Part shown: positions 47,446 through 58,859 of the stretch, piece by piece
Numbering within the stretch: the stretch's first letter is position 1
Layout: every line of letters begins with the position of its first letter
Origin: Lithospermum erythrorhizon
Lineage: Eukaryota; Streptophyta; Magnoliopsida; Boraginales; Boraginaceae
Reading direction: 5' to 3'
Length of the DNA: 64,000 nt
NCBI GenBank assembly: GCA_019722365.1
Contig: JADFUC010000453.1
Location: 1-64,000, forward strand
The notes under the pieces: generated by a model
Seen by the model: only the letters and a program-made list of their open reading frames with translations
The model's database searches: none
What the model was told of the DNA's origin: nothing
Program-made: the position numbers and the translations under genes

Positions 47446-48115
47446 CGTTTCCACAACGATTCTCTTGGAATCCACCTCTGAGTGGTTGTATTGCAGTGAA
47501 AGCACTAGTACTACCAGCGTTTCCTCGAGGCAGGGGGCAATTACTAGTAATGTGTCTTGGCTGTCGACAACGGAAACAAATCACCTCTCTCTCGAGACAA
47601 TCCTGAATCTTTTGACCAGTCCTACCACAACGGAAACAACCACCGTTTCCTTGCATCCTTTGAACACCTCCCTAGGATCTTCCGAACCCATTAAATGGTC
47701 TAGACCTGAGAGCGGCCTTCATCGAAATTTGCTACAGGGCACTAAGCCCGACTCGACGGCTTGTTGAAATGGGCGTCCACGGAATCGAATTTGATTGGCC
47801 ACCCATCCTAGAAACGATACGCCTCCCTCTTTTCTCCCCGCGCTAGTTTGAAACTCAACTTGACTCCGTCACACATGAAAGCATCATTCGACATCTACGT
47901 GAAAAGTCACAAAATTCATGGCGAAATCTAGATGCGGATCTCCCAATTCGGCTGTCCGGAATCTCTCCATTTTCTTCTCTCGCTTCTTATGCACCTCCGG
48001 GAGTAAGCGACATATCTCACTGAACCTCTACTCATAGTCATTGACAATCTTGCCCCCACTTGTTTAAAGTGAACTGACTCCGCTTTAAGAGAGACATGTG
48101 CATTCTAAGGCAAAT
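47440..48115 (-). pseudogene. Ty3/gypsy gag fragment with two zinc knuckles
   Basis: The minus strand reads, from 48115 down, a RFSEICRLLPEVHK-like stretch (the usual Y--F--L-----E--- gag motif), then broken sequence, then two CCHC boxes: CFRCGRTGQKIQDC (the His replaced by Lys) and CFRCRQPRHITSNC (intact), at about 47530-47640. Zinc knuckles bind retroelement RNA. The rest of an element in this orientation is not visible; the fragment was probably left by a separate insertion truncated against the LTR at 47445. Confidence 0.75.
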
Positions 48116-49499
48116 AAGCTCTCTAAACACATTCTAAATCGGGATCCCACTGACACGATTAATCGACCGGTCATGACAAAGATCGGGTGCATTTTCCCAC
48201 AAAAATTATAATTATTATAGGTGTTAGTTATATAATCATATATATTTTTGTAAAATTATTATTATTTATTTATTATTACATAGAACTATTGTTATTATTA
48301 TTATAATAGGTATTAGTTAAATAACAATATGCTTTGAGTAGAATTATTATTATTATTAATAATATTGTTATTTAATTCCATGCCGATATGAATTTTGTAT
48401 ATTGGGATCCACAAACATTTAAATTATACTTTTTAAATCATACTAATTTAACACGACGTAAAGCGGAAATAATCGATGAATGCTTATATTGATGATCGAT
48501 TGGTCAGTATAATAGTCGAGAGAATATCAAATTAAGTAATATTTGTATCTCTCTATTGACATTTCGGTTTGGTGATATAGTAATCCTCGACGGACATCGT
48601 ATTATATTGTAATTTTTTATATTATATTTAAAATGTTATTTGTGATGATCAAAATATTCCTTCAAAAAGTAAAAATATAATTAAAAATTAAACATAAAAA
48701 CGTATCAAATGTTTGAGAAATCGATTGCATGTCGTGCATTGCACGTCTACTTAATTAGTTTTTCTAAAATACACAAAATTTACACAGCCAAATGAAAACA
48801 TTAAGCGCGAGATAGAGGCGAATCATGATTAAAATATAGAATTCATTTTTTTTCTTCAATACGAGGACTCGAATCTGTGACAAAATGTGCTTGAATTTTA
48901 TCATAATGGCGTAATTTGGTGACATTGGCTTACAACAAGCATCTTTGAACCAACAAATGATTTATGTGACTAAGGCTTGTTATGCGCATGTTTATTCTTG
49001 CGATAGGTAGAAAAACTTCAATAATTAATCAAAGCTAACTAAAGCTAGTAATTAGTTGAAGTCCATGTACTAACTTTAATAAGGTTATTGAAAATTAAAA
49101 CTAACTAAAAATAATTGTAAGTTTATCACCTAAACTCAAAGAGGAAATTCATATTATGAAAATTTGTAATTCGATATTGTACAAAAAATATTCTGGACAA
49201 AATGGGTAAAACATTCTTTTAACGTTATGCAAAAGAAGCTTTATGCCAAAATGGATAAAGCAAATAAAAAATTTACTTGTTACAAGATTCGAACTTGCAC
49301 CACTTATATGAAATCCCAATAACTTGACCAACTCAAGCCCATATTTAAACTTCTTGGTGTTGATGAATACCCTCTAAATCGCCCATGCACGAATATAAAA
49401 GATCGAAGGTAAAATGTTGCATTAGCTCTGATCTATGTACACTTCTCATAAGGTAAGAGAAACCTCATAGGCTAAACCTTTACAAACAACAGTCAGGAA
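48116..49499. other. AT-rich intergenic DNA with ATT microsatellite and SINE-like pieces
   Basis: Contains an imperfect (ATT)n/(TTA)n run at about 48205-48375 and two short sequences with tRNA-like B boxes on the minus strand (see separate entry). Nothing coding is seen. Confidence 0.5.
49190..49345 (-). mobile_element. Probable tRNA-derived SINE (minus strand)
   Basis: On the minus strand a TTGAGTTGGTCAAGTTATTG stretch precedes AAGTTCGAATCTTG by about 30 bases, which is the A-box/B-box spacing of tRNA-derived SINEs; the B box differs from GGTTCGAATCC by a few bases. A similar, weaker B box (AGATTCGAGTCCTCG) lies at about 48850-48870 on the same strand, followed by an A-rich run. Confidence 0.45.
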
Positions 49500-49615
49500 A
49501 ATGTGCAATATGCCATCCTGCAAATTTGCACATACTTCAAGGCCATGCCTATTGAGATACTGTTTGAGTTTGCATAGTGTGCGGCTTGCAATTGTTAACT
49601 CTCTTTAGCAGAGTA
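49500..49615 (-). pseudogene. Partial tandem duplicate of the SIG last exon
   Basis: Diverged copy of about 49630-49745, displaced by about 131 bp. Both have, on the plus strand, 'TTCAAGGCCATGCCTATTGA' or 'CCAAGGCCATGACTACTGA', then GATACTGTTTGAGTTTG-ATA and a GCGGCTT block and CTCTCTTTAG-type end. On the minus strand the copy still reads ASRTLCKLKQYLNRHGLEVC, matching ESRGLYKLKQHLSSHGLGAY of the real exon. It lies downstream of the SIG stop codon, in the 3' flank or UTR. Confidence 0.75.
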
Positions 49616-49642
49616 AAAGTGCAACATGGCAGCCTGCAAACT

Positions 49643-52600
49643 TCAAAAGAGTAGTTCTGCATATGCTCCAAGGCCATGACTACTGAGATGCTGTTTGAGT
49701 TTGTATAATCCGCGGCTTTCTAGTTGTCTGACTCTCTCCTTAGACAACCCAAAAACATTCCCGATTTCTGAAAGCGATTTCTGGGATCCGTCTTTGATGC
49801 CAAACCTTAACTGTATTATCTTCCTTTCCTTAGGACTGAGAACGTTCAGGAGGTTGCGAACATGTTGCCTCATAAGCTTCTTAGATAAGCTGATGTCAGG
49901 GACCTCAATTGAATTGTCAGAAGTCACTTCCTGGTAATAGTTAAAGCGAATTGATAAATAGGACATGGAACTGTAAAGTTTTAATTAACAGATGTACTTT
50001 TGTTGCAGATCTCAATATGACGAAAAGGTTGGGACAAAAGATCTAACTATGATTAAATGGCGATATATTTTTAAGATACAGTTCTTCTAGAAATTGCCCC
50101 GTGCCATGTATTCTGGGAAAAGAAAACCATTGATGACACCAAGAAAAACATTATCGTCAAAACATTATGGTCATATTCATGCAAGACACGTAGTCCACAA
50201 TCTATTCCAGACTTCCAGAAGAACACATTGTATACTCCATAAATGTACCCAAATAAAGAATAGACATGTCTACTCGAATAAAGATGAGAAATGCTCTTGG
50301 GTATCTCTCTCTTTCACATTTTGAGCTGTATGCATAAGGCTTTATCACATATTCAGTAAACAAGAAGAGAAATGGTGATCATCACCATGAAATACCTGAT
50401 AAGTGGTGTCTTGGTCCGACCAAACTGGCTGTTGCATTGAAAGAGGCATTCTCGTAGAGTATAGCAGTTTGTTCAACTTGTCAACTGAAAGTCCAGCACA
50501 TGAAGCAACCTGCTCTTTTGTTGGTTGATGCAGACCTTCTTTTACACATTGTCTCTTTGCTTCTCTAACCTTAGACAGAAGACCATAGACATTGTCCTGC
50601 AGCATAAATTCTTTTATTTTAATTAATTGATTAGGGGTACTATATTTACTGTTGTGATTTAATATTATCATACAGAATGAAAGAAAGCATTTAGCCTTAA
50701 CACCATGATTTAAAAAAATTAATTATATGCATATCCATGACAAAAAGGGAAATAGCAGTAACAATAACAGGGCATTACTGGCAGACGGACGGTCCTAGAA
50801 TGGTGAAATATGGCCTTCCTAATTCCTTGCCTTATCCACCAATAAGCATAAGTAGCAAATCGACAACCAGCTTGGGGTTTGAACTTCTCAACACTCTTCA
50901 TGAGTCCCATGCTCCCTTGCTACAAGACAGAAACATTAGCCCCTTCAGAAAGTAGAAGACCAGAGAAAGGGAAGAATAAACAACATGGCACAATGTCTCT
51001 AAAGAGCCTTCGCCTCAGCTGGGTAGGGCGATTTTTTATTTTTGAGTTGGAGGAGGGGGAGAGGGGTTTGGATTGTAAGTAGCCTTACCCCTTTGACAGC
51101 ATGGAGGTCGTTTCCAAAACAACCCAAGATGAAGTGCAAAGACTCTCTACTACTTCACAACAAAATACGAACCTTGGTAATGTAATGAGCCATTTTTATT
51201 TAGTCCATTATATCCAAAAGCCAGATAATAATAAAATGTTTGATTCCATAAGACATGGAACAAGAAAGGGAAGAACGATCATTGATTTACAAAGTTTATA
51301 GCATCAACCATCATCTATGAGGTACAGTTACTATTATTCAGCAATATTAGTCTGATTCACCTGCAATAGATCCTCCAGGCTGAGACCACGACCTTGATAT
51401 TGTTTGGCAACATGAACGACCATACGAAAGTTTGCATAAATTAGCTTCTCGCGGCTACTCTGGCCAGAGAAAAGTTCTGATTTCAATTTTCGACAGTCTA
51501 GACCACAGGCTGCTGCCCACTCAGCAAATGTTGGATCCCGTGCAAACTGATCTTTAAGCCTACTCCGTAGTTCTTGTAATTTCAGCAGTGCCTGATAAGA
51601 TAATACCAAGAGTTAGAAATTATTGCCCATGAGGAATATTACTTTTTTATAGTTGTTACTCTGAAGAAACCTGAATCTGCTCTATTGTTTCGCATTCTTC
51701 TTTAAGAGTTAGAAGTTTAGTTTCACCACAAGACAGAAAAAGTCGTAGAGGATCACTTTGATCAACCATTTCACTTTTTTTCCTTTGAGGGTTTTGCTTC
51801 TCTAAGAGTCTGGTTTCATCAACTGCTATTGGCACCCTCCTGTTTTTGGAGCGCCTCTGATGCAAACGAGTTGACCTCACCATTATTTCCTTTTCAACAG
51901 AAAGACTTACCAGTATACTGTAGAGAAAGAAAGAAATTTAAGGACCATTGGTATATCTCACTTTTTCACCAAAAACCAAAGTGCTATATTGATAGTAAAA
52001 AAGTTAAGCCATGAAGGAGCCAACCTCGGATAAAGAGATTCTTTAAGGTCGGCTTCAATTAATTTGCAGTCACTAACCAAAGAGGCAGCTTCTTTCGATG
52101 CTGCCAAAGCTTTTCTGGCAAGTTGGACCACACTCTCCAGTTCTACTTGCCCAGTTGATTCCCTTGGATCAGAGGGTAAAATCAATGATTGAGATAGTTT
52201 CTTCTTTGTCTCGAAAGATGGCAATCTGTTAAAAATGCCAAAACACCAAAATCATATAGATGAGTAATAAAGAACCATTAAGAACATTGTACCACACAGC
52301 TTCTCATCTTTGTAAAATGGTCAACAAAGTAACTGTAAAAAACAGAAGTTTGAAGTTTTTTTCAGTAGTCTTACAAATACCACGAAGCAGGCCACTGAAG
52401 CATCTGCATTTGAAAATCATTCATATCCTGGTTGGAGTGAAGTCTATCTTTATATGAAGATGATGTAGTTCCCACCAGACCCTTATCCAATATCCAATGT
52501 GAAAATCAATATCATCCTTATACTAACTCATGCAGTAGACAGAAGAAGAAGAAGAAAAAAGCATAGGATCTTACTTGAAATAATTTATCTTCCTTGACTG

Positions 52601-53094
52601 AGTGGAATAGGGGCTTGCATTCTTCACGCTGCTCCTGAATTAAAACAGAGGCAGGGAAATATCGAGTTGAAGAAGCAGTCGGCATAGCAGCGAACGAAGA
52701 ATTGACTTGCTCATGAAGCACCGAAGCTGCAAAATTCAGATTCAAAACAATGAATAAAGAGAGTACTATTCAGCACAAAATTGCATTTCCAAACAGTTGA
52801 TGGGTCTAATGCCATTAAATTATACTCCATCCAGACACCAACTTGTTTTGAATTAATGAATGAAAACGTCAATAACCATCCCAAGGGCTTGTTGAGACGA
52901 GTTCTATCCTTCATAATTTTCCACATTTCATAACAAACAAACAAATATAGGAAAAAGGTGAGATATTTTGTTGAACATGTAAAGTAAATGGGTATTGTTA
53001 TGGTAATGAATAAAACTGTAGATTTACCTGAAGAAGAAGAATAATGAGCAATTTTAGAAGGGGGTGAAGGAATCATGTTTCTTGCAGCCTCCAT
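49643..53094 (-). CDS. SIG2: Plastid RNA polymerase sigma-70 factor, SIG2 type, 9 exons
   Basis: Minus-strand exons: 53094-53028, 52726-52575, 52481-52375, 52225-52025, 51917-51671, 51591-51361, 50919-50779, 50596-50396, 49930-49643 (1635 nt, 544 aa); all GT-AG, phases agree. The serine-rich N-terminus fits a chloroplast transit peptide. Residues 109-258 are variable. Region 2 spans about 300-382, with REKLIYANFRMVVHVAKQYQ, LSLEDLLQQGSMGLMKSVEK and FATYAYWWIRQ (-10 contact). Region 3 is 383-449. Region 4 is about 465-535; SLSEIGNVFGLSKERVRQLE is the helix-turn-helix for the -35 element. The factor directs the plastid-encoded polymerase to promoters; SIG2 of Arabidopsis serves several plastid tRNA genes and early chloroplast development. 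The SIG2 label rests on remembered similarity of regions 3-4; other SIG classes remain possible. The acceptor of exon 3 (ATAAG) is weak but is the only one that keeps frame. Confidence 0.92.
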
Positions 53095-53379
53095 ATTAAC
53101 GTTAAATCCTAAATCCTCATCAGTTGTGTAAATATTAACAAGGATTCCTCACTCCAAACCAAAATATACTGCAAAATTACTCTCCTTAGTACTTGGAGAG
53201 CCCAATATCATTAGTGAAGAAGAAGAAAAAGAAGAGGCCACAAAACAAATCAAAAGTTTGAGTGCTCAGGCTGAATAAACCCAACCCAACCACCACCCAC
53301 CCCCCACCACCCAGAATTTCTCAATGGATGACGTCATGGTTTCGCAACTTGATTTTACTGTTTTATAAGACACCCGGGT

Positions 53380-54640
53380 GTGGTAATTTTCTTCAACATT
53401 TTCTTGTCTGGGCAAATCTTATACTATTCTTCTTGGGCAAATCTTATACTATTTTTCTTGTCTGGTCATGCTTCTCAAGAATGGATTCTTATATGAGGGC
53501 TTGTCCCAGCTAGGCACAATTTTTAAAACTTAAATAGTTAAAATGTCATTTATTTTCTGTGCTTATCTGAAAAAGAATAGGGCCTTGTCTTAAATTATTT
53601 ACGTAATTAAAATAAGGCACTTAAGCAGCTTCTTCATGGCTCACCCGCCCATGCCTCCCTTGACTTTCACCAAACAATGTCTATAAATGACTTTCTTGCA
53701 ATACCTTTCGTCATCCCTCGTGAGCAACATGGAACCGATTCTCTCACCGTCGTATGGCAAATCATTCTTTTCCTTGTTCGCTGCCGTTACCACTCGATTT
53801 TTTTTTGTGTTCTTGCTTGGGTCCATTAGTCATAGAAGGCAAACAAGTAGAATGCAATTCAAAGTCAACAAACTCTAACTTTGCAACCGAACCATCAGTG
53901 GCCAAACCTAAACCAATATAATATTTAATGGAGCTGTCATCCTTATCCAATATATCATTGCACGCATCAATCCAATAAGAGGGTTTTGTATCCAATAGCT
54001 GGGGGGTATAAGAGGCAGTGGTGGGGAATTCGGGGTTACGGTAGGTACGGTGGGGAAGGGGGCTGTATGGGTAGTGAGGAGGCTATGGAGAGCGATAGGG
54101 AGGCCGATGGGAGTAGTAGGGGGTATGGGGTATGTACGATGGTGTAGGGGGTAGGATGGGGCGTCGAGAGGGGGGTGGATGGGGGGTATAGGCGACAGTG
54201 AGGTGGTAGGGGTGGGGGTAAGGTGTGTTGAAAGAAGAGGTGGGATATGTTAAAGAATAAAAGTGTGGATTTTATTTTAATTATATAAAATATTTAAAAT
54301 GTGGCCCTTATATTTTAGTCCTCATACTAGTGTAGTGTTAGGGACAAAATAGTCATTTTAATGTAGGATAATATAGTTATTTAATGTTGTCTCTTGTGGT
54401 TAATATAGGGATAAAATAGTCATTTCACTATGTCTTTTAGGGGCAATATAGTTATTTTACTATCTATTTTAGTGGAAAATTAGGTCTAAGGGTGTGCCCC
54501 CACAAGAAGAATAGTATAGGAGCTTGTCCAAACAAGATGAATAGTATAAGGGCATCCACAAACAAAAAGAATAAGTTCATGAATCACACAGAAAATTAAG
54601 CGATAGTTCAGGGATGTCTTAGACAAAAAGCCTTTGAAAA
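53380..54640. mobile_element. Non-autonomous TIR element with G-rich core (copy C)
   Basis: The left arm (53380-53640) is the inverted counterpart of the right arm (54240-54625): TTGTCTGGGCAAATCTTATA and CTTATACTATTTTTCTTGTC on the left against GACAAGATGAATAGTATAAG-like words on the right, and ATTATTTACGTAATTAAAATA against TATTTTAATTATATAAAATAT. The core (54000-54235) is G-rich on the plus strand. No coding frame is supported. The left end lies about 290 bp from the SIG start codon. Confidence 0.55.
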
Positions 54641-54649
54641 AGTTGAGGA

Positions 54650-54800
54650 GTGAGATAATGGAATGGTTTAGCCGTTGAGCTAGCATCCCTTAGTCTTTGA
54701 GGTCAAGGTTCTAATCTCATTATAGAGGGAGGTGGGTTGAGAATTATTATAATACTATTAAAGTGCACTTCCGTTGCACTGGAATAATGTTAGGATGGAA
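54650..54800 (+). mobile_element. Possible tRNA-derived SINE
   Basis: The plus strand has TGGTTTAGCCGTTGAGCTAG (A-box-like) and, about 30 bases later, AAGGTTCTAATCTC (B-box-like, one change from GGTTCGAATCTC). The sequence that follows ends in a TTATTATAATAC run. It sits directly after the right end of copy C. Confidence 0.45.
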
Positions 54801-57800
54801 AATTTGAAGTAATTGTCGATCTGATACTAAATAGTAGGACCAAGTTGCAATATAGTCCTCGATAGTAACCAATGTTGGACATTTACACCCCCAAAGAGAT
54901 TGATATTGCACATTTGACCCTGTTTAGGACTTTAAAAACAAGGAAGAATATTGAATTTTAAACATTCATCATATTTAGGTACGGATGTGCAACATATGTA
55001 CCACTTTCGTTAACTAATTAGCAACCGTTTAACTATTTAAGACTAAACTACATCTTGATCTGACCATCCGACACCAAATAGGAAATTAGCTCTAGAAAAT
55101 TTTAAATAAAATAGTCTTATACTAGTTGGAGGCTTACAACAATTGGTAAGCACCATGCTTACTCTTTTACACGTCTTTTTTAAAAATGAAAATGCCTCGA
55201 GTATTTATGCATGTAATTACTTGTTTTAGATTGTTTTTTTTTCTATTGTCAAATTTTAACTTTTAAGTTTCTGATTTGACACCCGAGATTATAAGTAATT
55301 GTATTTATGTTTTAAGCATGTAATGAGGTGTTAATATTTTCAAGTGGGATTCTATGCCTCCTATTATGTATATCGTTGTACATAACTATACATCTCGTAT
55401 TAGGTGGTTACATACATTATAATTACCTATGATGAATACAATAGAAGTACAATTAACTAAAGTAAAAAAACACAATGAGAGACGTAATGGGAGGCACAAA
55501 ATCGAGATGGATAATCCAATCTGAAACGTAACTAACCGAAAACCAATCTACCTAAATCAATATTATCAACAAAAAAATAATAAAAGGAGATGTATATAAT
55601 TTAAATCAAACTCAATAAACTGAGCATCCCTAAATCTCGTTGATGATATGTAGTTAAGTCTATTTTTTGGATAGACAATTCGACAGGATCAACGTAACCC
55701 TAAAGATAATAGTATGATTTTCCTATTTTAAATTTAAAGTGAATTTTATAGTAATTTATATAATTATTATACTTCAAAATATGTTGATAGCCATGACTAT
55801 TTGATTATATAAATAAATAATGCTCTTTTAATTTCCATTAATACCGAACAATGTAGAAACATACCCACTCTATCTAGAAACTTGTTCAATTTTGAATTTT
55901 GAGGGTTGAATTAAAATTTTAAACACATGTATATTTATATAGTTCAAATAATATTTTTTAGAAAAGATATGAAATTCAATTATTTGTTATTTGCTATTTT
56001 CTAATTCTATTATTTTTAATATATTTTATTACTAATATGACAATGTTATTCATATCAAAGTAGTGTGTGTCAATGAAGAATATTGAAAATTTATTAATTT
56101 TGATCATTGGAAATAAAATAAATTCTTTCTAGAATTGGTATTTAGGTTGTTCAACTTCACACTATTTATAAATTGATGTGAAAATCATATAATTCCAATA
56201 AATAATAACAATTTTCAAAAAAATTATATGCATTAATATACAAATGCTACTATATATATACAGATAAATTTGCAAGGAGAATAGAAGACTGATGATGCAT
56301 GAGGGCTAGATTTTCGTCAATTAGGCCATTAAATAGTTATTGGTATTAATGTATTTTAGTGACAACTCTTTAGAGGAAAATGATTAGGAATCTATATTTT
56401 AGTATTTGTATAAATTCAAATACTCTTTCAACCCATGAAATGTGTCCAACTTTAAATTTTGATGGTTGAATTTTTATTTTGAACTCAATTATTATAACGT
56501 AATTTAGATTAATATGATTATTTTAATTAACATAAGAGTTATTTCTAAACTACGAAGCTTGTTTCTTATCATTAAAAATAAAATAAATAATGTTCATGGG
56601 ATAAAAGAAATATATATTAATATTATAAAAGTTTGATTTCACCCTTCTTTATATGAAAATATACAATCATATATGAAAATATACAATCTTATTATTTATT
56701 AGAAGTTAATTCAAAATAACGAAGTGTCAAGAGTATATGGGAGGGTCAAGAGTCCACACTAAAACTAATTGGTTATATAGAGATGAAGGTCATGACCTTA
56801 TTAATACACCCAGAACGTCTTACACAACCAATGTGGGACGATGTCGATACCCTCACATTATAATTGATAAAACTTGGGCCCATGTATGGAGTTTAGGCGT
56901 GACCTTAATAAACTTAACTCGTGGAAACCATGTCAAATGAAGTCCACACTAAAACAAGCCCGACTATAGATGAATGAAGCAAATGACCTTATTAGTACAC
57001 GGGGAAGATGTATACAAGCTTAATGTGGAACTTCGGTCTCGATAATGATAATAGATGCGGGTTTAATTAAATGCATGCTTGGAATTGGTTTTACTATAGA
57101 TTCCATGGACTCTTGACGTCTTAATTATAAAAAGTAATTATGTCAATAATAAATTATTTTGAAAATATTTATTAGATAATTTTAAAAGTAATAAAAAATT
57201 TAAATTAAATAAAATTTCGAAGTATGAAGTATTTTTAAATTTTTTAGTTCAATAACTTAAAGAGATTTACAAAGAGTGCAATGGTGGTATACAAAAAACC
57301 TACCATGTTTGATAGGGAGTTCAAAGTTGCGGAACGAAGCACACATAATAAAAATATATTAATATCCCAAAAGTTTATGATAAAGAAAATGCAAGATATG
57401 CGACAGGTAGTAGTATTTTAATTGATATGTAGGATTTTAGTTCACACACTGCTCTATTTATTAGATTTTTCGATTGCATCTTGGATTAATGAATGTTGGC
57501 TTCATTATTATTGTTGAATATAATTCGATTTCTTTTTTATCGGACCTTTTGGTGTTAGTAAATTCCGTATAATACATTAAGTAGAGGGTATTTTAATTAA
57601 AAAATAGGATGAAACATCCACACTTTTATAATAGTATTAGATTAGATTCACTATAAAAAAAAGGTTCGAGGAGTTTGGCTAGTGGAGAACTTTTGAAGAA
57701 TACATTAGTCAACTATGAAATTTAAATTTTAATACCCTCATAATTTTTTTGCTACATTACCATCCGAGTGATATGATATAATTAGGGATGTTATGCATTA

Positions 57801-58859
57801 CATTTGACAGAATCGATATTTTACCTACTTTCTTAAAAACAATATGCGACCAAACCGAAATGTTAAAAAAAACATTGAGAATCGACAAAAAATTTATCGA
57901 TTTTGGTTTTAGCATAGACTAAACCGAAACGATCGAATCGAGTTATATATATATTTTTTAGAATATTTATATTTGTGATACTTTTTAATTTTTCATTTAA
58001 TTTTTAAAAAGATTACTACACAACTTTTTAAATTAAAAAATAACCTACTCCAAATAGAAATCTACTCCAATAAAGTCCAAATAGAGTCTTTGTCAAGAAG
58101 CTACATCATACATTTGTTGAACTGTTGGAACCAATATGTTAGTGGAATCTATATTATGTAACTATTTTAATTTGAAATCATGAGTGCTCTATTTTAATTT
58201 GAAATCATGCAATTAGTGAACTATTTTTGAAAAAAATCGTCTAGGGAAAGGTATATCGTGTATTTAGTGCGTGGTTGAAATATATATATTCTATATTTTA
58301 ATTTGAAATCATGATCTTTTATTTTATTTTATCATTATAAAACCGAAAAGCAAATCGAGCCAGAATCTATATAGCATGAAAAGCCAGCATAGAACCAATT
58401 TCTAACTTGAATTAATTTGGCAAAATGGTTGGTGTATTTAAAAGCAGATAGAATCTCTTTCACCTTGAAAAAGTCTAAAAAAGACCGAATCGAGACAAAA
58501 CATCCTAGATATAACTACCCAACTTTAGTTTTCCCCTTTTTCATCTTTAGCTTTCCATATTACCGCCCAAACCATACACCCCTTCGTTTCAACATTCACT
58601 CTCTCTCAATTTGAAAACTCATTTTTTCTCTCAAACCCTCTCATCTTCTAATATCTTTCCAATTTCTGTGATCTACTTTTTGTCGGCTACAACAGGAAAA
58701 AAGATTCAACTTTTAGCAACATAGTAAGTGTTTCAATTACGAAAAACAAACAAATCTTAGGATTTGAATTTGTGTAAATATTTTTTGAAGTAAATGTTTT
58801 CTAAAATAAAACATATTTTAAATTTCATTTGTTTTATGGATTTTTTTACTATATTATAT
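54800..58859. other. AT-rich intergenic region, no gene seen
   Basis: About 4 kb of AT-rich DNA. The only structure noted is a pair of related units at 56745-56940 and 56941-57065 that share AGTCCACACTAAAAC, ATGACCTTATTA-TACAC and AATGTGG-AC words. The short open frame at 56737-56940 lies within the first unit. The stretch just before 58860 is T-rich and may be the complement of the LINE poly(A) tail. Confidence 0.5.
56745..57065. repeat. Tandem pair of about 190-bp repeats
   Basis: GTCCACACTAAAAC at 56752 recurs at 56942. CATGACCTTATTAATACACC near 56788 recurs as AATGACCTTATTAGTACACG near 56980, and CAATGTGGGACGATGTCGAT recurs in altered form near 57022. Such AATGTGGGAC words are common in plant dispersed repeats. 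Confidence 0.6.

Noticed and set aside
52711..53094. A 127-codon single-exon reading from the SIG start codon
   Set aside because: It reads through the first intron. The GTAAATC donor at 53027 and the phase match to the next exon support splicing.
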